DNA of 34,902 bases from Calditrichota bacterium. Its GTDB lineage: Bacteria; Zhuqueibacterota; Zhuqueibacteria; Residuimicrobiales; Krinioviventaceae. Each line of letters opens with the position of its first letter. Positions within the stretch are counted from its first letter, which is position 1. Both the position numbers and the translations under genes were made by a program. The stretch is taken from positions 1 to 34,902 of the forward strand of contig RPQV01000003.1 of NCBI GenBank assembly GCA_003818595.1. The letters are read 5' to 3'. The notes under the pieces are model-generated. The model was not told the origin of the DNA. It worked only from the letters and a program-made list of their open reading frames with translations, and searched no databases. Below, one piece after another: positions 17,471 through 26,209 of this stretch.

Positions 17471-18235
17471 TTATGCCAGGATTGAATAGCCGCCGTCAAC
17501 AACAATGGTTTGTCCCTGGATTTGTTCAGCAAATGGGCTGCACAAATATAAAACGACATTGGCAACATCTTCCGGCGTCGTCAACCGCCCCGTCGGCGTT
17601 CTTTTACTCGACTCTCCCAATAGGGAATCACGGTTGGGGAAATGTTTCAAGGCGTCTGTATCCACGACTCCGGCAGAAACGGCATTGACGCGAATTTTAT
17701 GAGGCGCCAACTCGAGCGCCAAGTGTCGAATTAACGATTCCAAAGCGGCTTTGGATGCACCCACCGCCGAATAGTTGGGAATCGCACGAACAGAACCCAG
17801 ACTCGAAACAGCAATGATGACCCCGCCATGGGTCATCAGGGGGACTGATTCCTGAGTTAAGGGCAACAAAGTGCCGGCATTGATGTTCATCGTCCATTGC
17901 CAGTGTCGCGGCGTCAATTCAAGAGCCGGTTTTAAAACCCCTGAGGCGGCATTGCTGATCAAAATATCCAACCGACCAAACGTGTTTTTGACCTGATTGA
18001 CCATGTCATGAATATTTTCTGCCTCGCCGACATTCGCGCGGATGGCGAGCGCTTTCACGCCATGGCTTTCAATCAAACTGACCGTTTCATCTGCCGCCGT
18101 CCTTTGACGGAGATAATTGATCGCCACATTGACGCCGGCTTCCGCCAAACGAATCGCGATGGCGCGGCCAATACCGCGTGATCCTCCGGTGATCAGTGCG
18201 GCTTTGCCGGTTAATGACAAACTTAAATCACTCAT
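17471..18235 (-). CDS. fabL: enoyl-[acyl-carrier-protein] reductase III (FabL-type SDR)
   Basis: The 254-residue short-chain dehydrogenase has the NADPH-binding GGSRGIG (17-23), NAASG (95-99) and the pair Tyr155 and Lys162 spaced Y-x6-K. That spacing marks enoyl reductases rather than ordinary SDRs (Y-x3-K). The stretches FGRLD, NAASGV, HW.WTMNIN, SSLGS and DTDALKHFPNR match Bacillus subtilis FabL block for block. It would catalyse the last reduction of each fatty-acid elongation round. AAAGGG lies 8 bp before the ATG. It follows the M1 peptidase gene by 15 bp. Whether it is the main enoyl reductase or an accessory one depends on whether FabI is encoded elsewhere. Confidence 0.87.
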   Translation of the reverse strand: MSDLSLSLTGKAALITGGSRGIGRAIAIRLAEAGVNVAINYLRQRTAADETVSLIESHGVKALAIRANVGEAENIHDMVNQVKNTFGRLDILISNAASGVLKPALELTPRHWQWTMNINAGTLLPLTQESVPLMTHGGVIIAVSSLGSVRAIPNYSAVGASKAALESLIRHLALELAPHKIRVNAVSAGVVDTDALKHFPNRDSLLGESSKRTPTGRLTTPEDVANVVLYLCSPFAEQIQGQTIVVDGGYSILA

Positions 18236-18250
18236 CTTGATTACCCTTTT

Positions 18251-20221
18251 TCAATGAACAAACAGAATTTTATTATTGATGACGGAATTCTCTGACGACA
18301 AACGAATGAAATACAATCCGGCGGGAAGAATTCCCCCGATGTCGTCTGAACCATCCCAGGAAAGAGTCTGAATTCCAAAAGCGATACGCTGATGATACAA
18401 AATTTTAACCTTTTGTCCTAAGATATTGTATATGCTGATGTCAACGAAATGAGGAGCATCTTTTTCCGGCGCTTGAAAAATGATAGTTGTTTGCTCCCCT
18501 TTTCGAAACGGATTGGGATAATTTTGAACGAGAGCAAATGCGTCCGGCAGCAGAGCGGCAGACCCCGGCGATGCAACGATATCATATTGTTTTAACAATG
18601 CATGCTGCGGGTCGATGATGAGTTCAAGCGGCTTTTCCGTGATCTGCAGCCGAAAATGATTCAAGCGATCGGACAACCAAAGCGAATCTACAACAACAGT
18701 TGTTTTTGTTTTTATTTCAATCATCAACGGAAACGAAAATTGAAAATAGCGCCATTGCCGTTGCTCGATGTCAATTGTCATATCAAAAGCGCTATCCGCG
18801 CCGGCCGTAAAATTCCAGGAGATATCTAGATCAGGAAATCCGGGCTGATGCAGCCATTGATCGAAAAACCAGGAGAGCGAACGTCCACTCTCTTCTTCGG
18901 CGACGCTGATGAAATCTGCGGTCAAGACATTGCCATAAGCATATCGGGCGGCATAGTTCCTCAGCGTCCGCATAAAGGCATCTTGTCCAATGGTCCAACG
19001 CAGCATGTGCAGAATCCACGCCCCTTTTTGATATACTGTTGCTCCCCAAAGATAAGCCGGATTATAGACCGTAAAATGGCCTCGACGCGACACCTCCGCA
19101 AAATAGGCTTCAGCAAGATGCTCCATATAAAGAGAGAGATAATTCCCGCCATACAATGATTCGAAATAGAGCGCCTCAGAATAGGTTGCAAAGCCCTCGT
19201 TCAGCCATATATCTTTCCAATCCGCCAAGGTGACATAATTTCCCCACCAATGATGCGCAAGCTCATGTGCAACAATATATTCATACTGATTATCTCCGGT
19301 CAAGAGCTGATTGGAAAACGTGGTCAGCGTTTGATGTTCCATCGCACCACGATTATTCGCTTCGACCATTCGATAATTGGAAAAGGGATAGGGACAAAAC
19401 GCCGTTTCAAAAAAGTTCATCATGACCGCGAGATTTTTCAAATCTTTTTTAGCTTTATCAACATCATGCGGGAAAATTAAAGCCTGAATCGACAGTGAAT
19501 CACCGGAGATTGAGCGGTACGGATAGTCCAAAGTGCTGTATTCTCCAATCGCCAAGGCGATTAAATAGGGCGCAATGGGATGAACTTCGCGCCAATGAAA
19601 AATGTTACGATTTCCTTCCTGAGCAAATGAAACCAGCTCACCATTCGAGAATGCCTGCGCTGGTGTAGGAACATTGATTTGAAGGTCCAAAAGAGCTTTA
19701 TCCCAGGGTTCATCATGCGACGGAATCCAATAGCGCAGCATCGATGGCGGATAAGAATTGATGCCCTGTCCAATGGTAAAAACAGAATTATCAGTGAAAA
19801 AAAAGCCGCCGAAACCATCATTGGTTGGTGTTCCTTGATAATCGATCGCCGCCAAAATGGTGTCCGCAGGAAGGAATTTCGAAATATAAAGTTTATCGGC
19901 GGTCTGCTTAAAGGAGACCCCGTTACCGTTGATTGAAACCGCCGTCACGTTCAACTTGATCAGATCAAGATCAAATTGGGATAATTGAGTGATTGGAAAA
20001 ACAATCGTTAATAAAGCCCTGCCGGTCAACATTTTTACTGACGGTTCCACGAGCAAATCGACTTGATAATGTATAATATCGATTGAATCGTTGACCTCCC
20101 GAGAGTGAAAGGACTGAATCCCGGCTGAATGAGAATTCGGAATCGAGTGCTTTGCCTGAACCTGAGCGACCAAAAGAGAGCCAAAGCAAAAGAGCAGTAA
20201 ATGTGAATAGAGTCTCTTCAA
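18251..20221 (-). CDS. M1-family metallopeptidase with C-terminal sorting domain
   Basis: The 656-residue product starts at TTG 20221, which overlaps the TGA of the small upstream gene as TTGA. AAGGA lies 9 bp before it and a signal peptide follows at once (KRLYSHLLLFCFGSLLVAQVQA); the ATG 20 codons earlier would bury it. The M1 zinc site HELAHHWWG with the third ligand in WLNEGFATYSE lies near residues 320-343, and the substrate-anchoring motif appears as GAMEH (usual GAMEN) near 289. From about residue 560, FALVQNYPNPFRKG starts a type IX secretion C-terminal domain (ISIYNILGQKV, GLYFIRL). It is thus a secreted or surface-bound aminopeptidase-like enzyme. Cleavage specificity is unknown. 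Confidence 0.9.
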   Translation of the reverse strand: MKRLYSHLLLFCFGSLLVAQVQAKHSIPNSHSAGIQSFHSREVNDSIDIIHYQVDLLVEPSVKMLTGRALLTIVFPITQLSQFDLDLIKLNVTAVSINGNGVSFKQTADKLYISKFLPADTILAAIDYQGTPTNDGFGGFFFTDNSVFTIGQGINSYPPSMLRYWIPSHDEPWDKALLDLQINVPTPAQAFSNGELVSFAQEGNRNIFHWREVHPIAPYLIALAIGEYSTLDYPYRSISGDSLSIQALIFPHDVDKAKKDLKNLAVMMNFFETAFCPYPFSNYRMVEANNRGAMEHQTLTTFSNQLLTGDNQYEYIVAHELAHHWWGNYVTLADWKDIWLNEGFATYSEALYFESLYGGNYLSLYMEHLAEAYFAEVSRRGHFTVYNPAYLWGATVYQKGAWILHMLRWTIGQDAFMRTLRNYAARYAYGNVLTADFISVAEEESGRSLSWFFDQWLHQPGFPDLDISWNFTAGADSAFDMTIDIEQRQWRYFQFSFPLMIEIKTKTTVVVDSLWLSDRLNHFRLQITEKPLELIIDPQHALLKQYDIVASPGSAALLPDAFALVQNYPNPFRKGEQTTIIFQAPEKDAPHFVDISIYNILGQKVKILYHQRIAFGIQTLSWDGSDDIGGILPAGLYFIRLSSENSVINNKILFVH

Positions 20222-20421
20222 TGACGCGGATCCTTCAGTTGGGTCATGACCAAAAGAGAGATGACGATGACGCCGCTCCATAACAGCAGAACCGTAGACC
20301 GCATCGGTTTAACCATGAGCAATTCATACCCAATGAACAAAAAGGCGATGGAAATATAGATGATCCCGCGTTTTTTGTAGGGATGAGCTGTTTTAAATTT
20401 TTGCATTAATTTTGACGGCAT
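20218..20421 (-). CDS. small two-helix membrane protein of unknown function
   Basis: The 67-residue product from ATG 20421 has a basic N-terminus (KFKTAHPYKKRG), two hydrophobic segments (IIYISIAFLFIGYELLM and STVLLLWSGVIVISLLVM) and a polar tail. A longer reading from 20472 would overlap the methyltransferase gene and is unneeded; the chosen start lies 14 bp after that gene's stop with only AAGAG upstream. Its TGA overlaps the TTG start of the M1 peptidase, so translation is coupled. I do not recognise the family. Confidence 0.6.
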   Translation of the reverse strand: MPSKLMQKFKTAHPYKKRGIIYISIAFLFIGYELLMVKPMRSTVLLLWSGVIVISLLVMTQLKDPRH

Positions 20422-20434
20422 CCGTTTTACACTC

Positions 20435-20974
20435 TTAAAAATTATGATCTTCCCATTGTCTGACCAGTTCATACATCATAACACCAAAAGCAACCGAAAC
20501 ATTTAAGGATTGTTTGATCCCAAACATGGGAATTTCAACAGCGATATCGCAAAAATCTAAAAGCGATTCCTGAATTCCCAGATACTCATTTCCCAGAACA
20601 ACACATAAAGGAAAATGATAAGGTGCCCGATTAAAGTCAATGCTTTTATTGGTGTGTTCAAGCGCAACGATCTGCACCCCGTTGCGTTTAAGTTCAGCGA
20701 GAACATCCGCGGCAGAGGCGGAATAGCTCCACGGCACAGTTTCCTCTGCTCCCAAACTGGTTTTGCGGATTTCATCTCGCGGCGGCTTAGCCGTGATGCC
20801 GCAAAGATACAGATGTTCAACCAATGTCGCATCCGCCGAGCGGAAAATGGAGCCCACATTGTGAAGACTGCGAACATTGTCGACCAGCGCACTGAAGGGA
20901 TGACGCCTTTGTTCCGCAATTTCAGCCGCTGTCGGGCGTTTGCTGTGAATTTCTTCAAAAGCCAGTTTTCGCAT
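20435..20974 (-). CDS. TrmH/SpoU-family RNA 2'-O-methyltransferase
   Basis: The 179-residue SPOUT-fold protein carries the three SpoU motifs in order: NVGSIFRSADA, CVVLGNEYLGI and the knot-forming IPMFGIKQSLNVSVAFG. The family transfers methyl from S-adenosylmethionine to a ribose 2'-hydroxyl of tRNA or rRNA. It lacks the extra N-terminal RNA-binding domain of rRNA-type members such as RlmB, so a tRNA target is more likely, but this is inference. The ATG at 20974 is preceded by an in-frame TTG. The gene opens the run of small protein, M1 peptidase, FabL and kinase. Confidence 0.87.
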   Translation of the reverse strand: MRKLAFEEIHSKRPTAAEIAEQRRHPFSALVDNVRSLHNVGSIFRSADATLVEHLYLCGITAKPPRDEIRKTSLGAEETVPWSYSASAADVLAELKRNGVQIVALEHTNKSIDFNRAPYHFPLCVVLGNEYLGIQESLLDFCDIAVEIPMFGIKQSLNVSVAFGVMMYELVRQWEDHNF

Positions 20975-21009
20975 CAAATCGATCGTCTCTTAAACATTCA
21001 AATAAGCAA

Positions 21010-22770
21010 TTAAAATTCATTGACCAGCCCGACGTGTAAAAGACCACTCATGACTCCCTGTTTTTCTCCATAGGCGAGGCCATAATCAATGCCCATGATT
21101 CCCAAACCGGTCTCCAGTCGCACTCCAAAACCATACCCAATCTTGAGCGCATGTGCAGAATTCATATAGTTATTTTCATAATATCCGACATCAACAAACG
21201 TGAACGCCCGCGATCGTCTGCCCATGATATAACGATATTCTGCATTGATCCAGGCGATGATTGAACCTCTAAATTGATCTTCTCGATACCCGCGCAGACT
21301 TTTTGTACCACCCAGGCGAAATAAATCGGATATGGGAATTCGTTTTTCGGAACTGATGAGTTGCCTTCCATGCAAAGACATGCTCAACAGTTGTCGTTTG
21401 AACGTGGGAATAAAAAAATCAAGATCGAGAACAAGGCGTTTATGATTTACTTTTTTCTCAATCGACAACAGGTCGATCAGATCCGGCGGTCCAAGATTGC
21501 TTTTCCGCCCGGTTTCTAAACTGGTAAAATAATAGAGCCCTTTTTGAGGATTCAAGAGATCATCGCGAGAATCAAATGAAAGCCCAATACTCGTGCTGAG
21601 AGAGGAACTCTTGGGAATGGCCAGAGAATAACTGGCTGAAGAATCGGGAAGGATGCTGCTTTTTCTGAGAGCGGCGATGATGGAAAAATTCTCCAGCAGA
21701 GGAAGCTGCAGATCCAGTCCGACTTGACGTTCAATATAAGAAGAATCTTGAATCAGTTGCTGAAATCCGAAACCGGCGTTTACCGGATATCCGGCGATCC
21801 AGGGTTCAAGATAATGAAACAGCAAATCCTGCGACGCGCGATCCCGCTTCTGCCAATGAGCGAGAATTGAACGTCCCGAACCAAACAGATTGCCCAGTTT
21901 GATATCGATCAGACCGGTGAAATATCCTTTTTCCTCACCCGTCCCCGGCGTATAGCCTACGACGCCGTCGAAACGACTATTGCCGGCTTCCTGGAGCTTT
22001 ATGAGCAAACCGCCTTCCTGTTCCGTGGCTAAAAATATCTCCGGCGGAAGAACGTGATGAAAAAGTCCCAGGCGCATGAGCCGGGACTGGATTTTTGAAA
22101 ACTTTTGATAATTGAACGCCTCGCCTTCTTTGATGCGGATTTCACGAAGAATGACTTTTTTCAGCGTCACTTCATTACCGATAATTTGAATTTCCTTCAA
22201 AATGGGCTGCGGACCCTTGACCACTTTATAATGAAAATTCACCGCCTCTTTCTGAGACGAGGATGAATCCAATTGAATCGATTGCAGAACCAGCTGCACA
22301 AAAGGATAGCCCTTTTTTTCAAAGGATGTAACCGAGTCTTCCAATTTTTCATCAAGGCGATTGACATTGAGTGATTTTCCAGAGGGAATATCGATCAGAT
22401 CATCAAGGTCCTGTACCTCCTGCTCCGTCAATCCGCTAAAGGAGACGGCGCCGGTCACCAATTGTGAGCCCTCATTCAGGTAAAGCGATAGAGAAACATC
22501 AAGGCTGTCGGAACCCTGGCGAAAAATCAACGAGTCAATTCTGGCATACGGAAAGCCGGCTTTGGCGTACTCCTGCAGGAGCCTGGTACAATTTTTGGGC
22601 AGATCATCCGGATTGAATGGAGTGTTTTTATCGATGGCAAACCATTGTTTCAATAAAGAAGAGGAAATAATCTGATTCCCACTGAAATCGATCTGTTGAA
22701 TGATCGGTTTTTCTGCGGCAAAAATGCGTCCGAAAGGAAACATGAAAAGAAGAATCAAACCATATTTCAT
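21010..22770 (-). CDS. Omp85/BamA-superfamily outer membrane protein
   Basis: The 586-residue product has a signal peptide (MKYGLILLFMFPFGRIFA) and about three POTRA domains. The first starts at IIQQIDFSGNQIISSSLL, another at ILKEIQIIGNEVTLKKVILREI (about 190-265). A 16-strand-type barrel follows from about 270 and ends in Phe (LLHVGLVNEF). The loop motif LGGTKSLRGY corresponds to the conserved (V/L)RG(F/Y) of Omp85 proteins. Length suggests a shorter paralogue of BamA or a TamA-like protein rather than full BamA with five POTRAs. The start is 3 bp after the stop of the giant barrel gene, so the two are coupled and may function together in outer-membrane assembly. Confidence 0.88.
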   Translation of the reverse strand: MKYGLILLFMFPFGRIFAAEKPIIQQIDFSGNQIISSSLLKQWFAIDKNTPFNPDDLPKNCTRLLQEYAKAGFPYARIDSLIFRQGSDSLDVSLSLYLNEGSQLVTGAVSFSGLTEQEVQDLDDLIDIPSGKSLNVNRLDEKLEDSVTSFEKKGYPFVQLVLQSIQLDSSSSQKEAVNFHYKVVKGPQPILKEIQIIGNEVTLKKVILREIRIKEGEAFNYQKFSKIQSRLMRLGLFHHVLPPEIFLATEQEGGLLIKLQEAGNSRFDGVVGYTPGTGEEKGYFTGLIDIKLGNLFGSGRSILAHWQKRDRASQDLLFHYLEPWIAGYPVNAGFGFQQLIQDSSYIERQVGLDLQLPLLENFSIIAALRKSSILPDSSASYSLAIPKSSSLSTSIGLSFDSRDDLLNPQKGLYYFTSLETGRKSNLGPPDLIDLLSIEKKVNHKRLVLDLDFFIPTFKRQLLSMSLHGRQLISSEKRIPISDLFRLGGTKSLRGYREDQFRGSIIAWINAEYRYIMGRRSRAFTFVDVGYYENNYMNSAHALKIGYGFGVRLETGLGIMGIDYGLAYGEKQGVMSGLLHVGLVNEF

Positions 22771-22773
22771 AGA

Positions 22774-25700
22774 TCACCGAAAAGCAGCCGTGATTTGAGC
22801 CCTTCCAGTATGGATGACTCCATGACGTTCAGGCTCATTGCGACCATTATAAGAAAGCGTGGCCTGCATGACTTCAGAAATTCGATAATCGAAACGAATA
22901 TCCACGCGAAATGATTTTCCCGCAGAACGTCCGTTGGCCATCTCGTACGGCAAAATTCTGTCGGATGGATTCACCTTGACAAAGCTCCATTCAAACTCTC
23001 CTCTCACTCGGCCCTTGTTCTTGATCGAATAGGTCATCTGCGGAATGACGGCAAACGACTGAACTTTGGTCGGCAGCAGGTAATATAAATCTTTTTCGAG
23101 GGAAAAACGACCCTCTAATGATAATTTAATGATCGAGACGGGAGTGATGGAAATATCCGAGTTGATCTTCAGAGAGTGAATGTCTCGGTTTTGTTTTCCT
23201 TGATAATTGAAAAATCGTGCAGTGCGGCTGTTCGTTACCTCGGATTGGGAATTGACCTTTTCAGAAAAGCGAGTCGTCACTCGGGCAGAATATTCCTCTT
23301 CTTCTCTTTTTTCACCGCCTTCGAGAAATTGATTATTCAATTCGTCGCGCGAAGCGTAACGAAGGCGGAGCGAAAAATCTCGACTGCGTTCAAACAAGTA
23401 TAAATCCTGACGAAACTGCAGAGTGCCGAAAATTGTCTCTCCGGGAGAACGGAATTTTGAGAGTTTGAGCAGATAGATGTCGTTGACAGATTTGCGCTGA
23501 GTTCGTTCCTCGATGGTGACAAAAGATTCGGTGGATAAGGCTTTGACAACAGAATTCCAGAGCGGGCCTTTCTCCGAAGAGGAGTTTTTAAAGAAATTGG
23601 TTGGTTCCAGCCGCAGACGACCGCTTGTTTTTAATTCCACGGTGGGTATGAATTGATCTGTTGTTAGAATCCGCAGAATGTGATCACCAAGAGGATCATA
23701 AACATACTCCTTCAATTCTTCATCATAGCGATAATTGCCTTCGCCTTCGGGAACTGAAATATATACTTTTTCTTTGAGTGCCGTTGCGGTGTTGGCAATC
23801 TGATAATTCATGTTTGCATTAATAGCGCGATTGAACGGAATCAGTTGAGTGCGCAATTCCGCCAGATCAGTGCGGGAGTTTTCCATATTCGGCGAAGCAA
23901 AGGTCTTTACCCGATGCGTTAAATCGATGGAGGTCGTCCAAATTTTGAACCGCTCCAATAGAATTTGCATATTTTGTGTCTTGGCCAACGATTTTTCCGT
24001 GAATTGCTCAAAAGCAGTATACTCTTTATCTTTGCGTTGAGAATATTCACCGCTGATTTTCACCTTTGAAAAGGGCTCGAAAGAGAGTCCGGTTTTTAGG
24101 TCGTCAAATTTGAATCCGGTGAATAAAGAGTCAGACCAATTTTCCTTTTTTATTTCTCCTTCATATCGAATCATGGGGGAGAGGCGCCAAAAAGTCCATT
24201 GGACATCCCCCATTTGTCTCAGCCAGTCCGCCGATTGTTTGACAGCAGGGGATTCGCGCTCTATTTTCTCCAACCGATAACTTGTTTTGGGGAGTTTCCC
24301 CCAATTCAATGATTGCTCAAATTGCTTCCTCGAAGAGTAAAAGCTATCGCCTTTTTTAATCGAACCCCATTCTGTCGCCAAATGAAATCCGGTAAAAGGT
24401 TCATAGCTTGTTCTAAATTCTTTGACGAGCTCCTGTCGCGAGGCGGCGGCGGAGATATCCCATCTGCGATTGTATTCAACCTCGGTGGTGCGGTCGATAT
24501 CGGTAAATTGGTCGTCAATGGTTTTGTAGCGTCCTACAAGACCGATTTTCCCCAGGTTGAATCGACCGATACGCAGATGGGGCGGTTTAAATGAAAGTTC
24601 ATAGTTTTGAGCCAGCCCCTGATTATCCTGATCATCCACATTGGAAAAGCTGTTGACATCAAAAAAACTGAACGCCGTCTCGCCTTTCAAATTGATAAAA
24701 CTGAGCGGAGATGCATCGGCAAAGAAATTGATCATATTATGAGATTTTGGCAGGGGCAAAAGAATGACCGGAGCATATCTGCCTTTCCTGATGCCGACAA
24801 ATTCAAAAATGGCGTTCCCTTTATATTCATAATCGCCGTTCATGCTGCCGACATCCGAAAAGGTTATCAAATATTCACCCTGGTTCTCGCCCGCATATTT
24901 ATAATGATCATTTTCTTTCGTATAACGGCCATTCTGCGGGCCGACATAATTGGCTCCATTGATAACCGCTTTGGTGAGATCGTCTCCGGCGGCGGATAAT
25001 ATCGTTTGATAATCATCAGTCAATGTAAAGTCGAGCGGATTGTTTTTATCATCGGCTTCATGCAAAAAGAGCGAGCGCAGTTTAACTTTACTTTTCCAAA
25101 GATCAGCCGCCACTGAGGCGGAGTAAAGGTTTCTGCGATATTGTTCATCAGAATATTGAAAATCAATCGTGATGCGCGAATCAGAGGTGATCAGCCGTTT
25201 GCGGGTAAACGTGATTTGAGCGGATGAATAATCTATGGTATAATCATTGGTTTCGCCGCGGATCATCGCTTCGCCGTCAATAAAGACGCGTTCAGTTCCT
25301 GCCAGAACGATAATGTCGATTTGACCGCGATCTCCTTTGAGCTGATACGGACCTTGATTTCCCTCTTGTCCGGTGAACGCCATTGAATAATACTTTCCCC
25401 GCGACACAGCGGCTGATGCTTTTGCCGAAATATTTTTATAGGCAGTTTCCCCTAAAACGCCCTGAAGCTTTCGGTTATATCTGGACAACTCGGTTTCTGA
25501 ATATTCAATCTGAAAATCTCCCAGGGTTGTTGAAAATGAGGGAGATTTGATTTGAATGAAAACCTTGTCAATTTCCTGTAGGTTCTGAGTAGTGCCGTCC
25601 GGCTGAATGGGGGTCGTTTGATCTGTCAAAGCCGCAATCACTTCCACCTGTTCACCGACTTTGCCCGCAACATTGATATTCAAGGCCGAATTTACCTTTA

Positions 25701-26193
25701 AGCCGCGGTTAGAGCCGACGGTCACTCCGCGGGTGATGCTCCCGCTTTTTGAAAGTTTGGACGCATAATCTTCTTCGCCTGCCTGGTCTGCCGGAGCGTT
25801 AACGTCCTGCATCAGCGCCGGCGCGCCGAAAACGCGATGCAGTATTTGGCGATGAAAGACCGACTTTTTGAGCGGGAAAGGGAATACCTTGTAATTGATG
25901 CGAATTTCAACTTCTTTGGCGACGGACTCTTCGAATCGAAGTTCACCACGAATATAGTCAAGAGAATAAGCGGAGGATTGCAGTTTGCTGTCGTTCAGAT
26001 AGACCGTTTCCGAATGTTCGATGATCAGGCTGTCTGGAAGGAGATAAGGCCCGCGACGGTCTTCACCCAATATGACAAAATCTTTTTCATACAGTCGTAT
26101 GTTTTCCAATTTTCCTTTGCTTTGCGAAAAAAGGAGAGTCGAAAAAATAAAAAAAAGGAAATAGGATTTATAAAGCAAAGGATTCACCAACAA
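22774..26193 (-). CDS. giant outer-membrane beta-barrel protein, conserved family of unknown function
   Basis: The 1139-residue product has a signal peptide (FFLFFIFSTLLFSQS). A distinctive block at about 150-230 (SGSITRGVTVGSNRGLKVNS, then VEVIAALTDQTTPIQPDGTT and FIQIKSPSFSTTLGDF) is one I associate with large uncharacterised outer-membrane proteins of Bacteroidota and related phyla. The remaining ~900 residues alternate polar and hydrophobic or aromatic residues as transmembrane strands do, to the C-terminus. No ATG is near the start; TTG 26193, TTG 26190 and GTG 26187 are the choices and none has a strong ribosome-binding site. It lies 16 bp after the NHL gene and 3 bp before the Omp85 gene. 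The function is unknown; size and context recall SprA-like translocon barrels, but that is not shown. Confidence 0.78.
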   Translation of the reverse strand: MLVNPLLYKSYFLFFIFSTLLFSQSKGKLENIRLYEKDFVILGEDRRGPYLLPDSLIIEHSETVYLNDSKLQSSAYSLDYIRGELRFEESVAKEVEIRINYKVFPFPLKKSVFHRQILHRVFGAPALMQDVNAPADQAGEEDYASKLSKSGSITRGVTVGSNRGLKVNSALNINVAGKVGEQVEVIAALTDQTTPIQPDGTTQNLQEIDKVFIQIKSPSFSTTLGDFQIEYSETELSRYNRKLQGVLGETAYKNISAKASAAVSRGKYYSMAFTGQEGNQGPYQLKGDRGQIDIIVLAGTERVFIDGEAMIRGETNDYTIDYSSAQITFTRKRLITSDSRITIDFQYSDEQYRRNLYSASVAADLWKSKVKLRSLFLHEADDKNNPLDFTLTDDYQTILSAAGDDLTKAVINGANYVGPQNGRYTKENDHYKYAGENQGEYLITFSDVGSMNGDYEYKGNAIFEFVGIRKGRYAPVILLPLPKSHNMINFFADASPLSFINLKGETAFSFFDVNSFSNVDDQDNQGLAQNYELSFKPPHLRIGRFNLGKIGLVGRYKTIDDQFTDIDRTTEVEYNRRWDISAAASRQELVKEFRTSYEPFTGFHLATEWGSIKKGDSFYSSRKQFEQSLNWGKLPKTSYRLEKIERESPAVKQSADWLRQMGDVQWTFWRLSPMIRYEGEIKKENWSDSLFTGFKFDDLKTGLSFEPFSKVKISGEYSQRKDKEYTAFEQFTEKSLAKTQNMQILLERFKIWTTSIDLTHRVKTFASPNMENSRTDLAELRTQLIPFNRAINANMNYQIANTATALKEKVYISVPEGEGNYRYDEELKEYVYDPLGDHILRILTTDQFIPTVELKTSGRLRLEPTNFFKNSSSEKGPLWNSVVKALSTESFVTIEERTQRKSVNDIYLLKLSKFRSPGETIFGTLQFRQDLYLFERSRDFSLRLRYASRDELNNQFLEGGEKREEEEYSARVTTRFSEKVNSQSEVTNSRTARFFNYQGKQNRDIHSLKINSDISITPVSIIKLSLEGRFSLEKDLYYLLPTKVQSFAVIPQMTYSIKNKGRVRGEFEWSFVKVNPSDRILPYEMANGRSAGKSFRVDIRFDYRISEVMQATLSYNGRNEPERHGVIHTGRAQITAAFR

Positions 26194-26209
26194 TCTTTTT
26201 GCACAAGGA

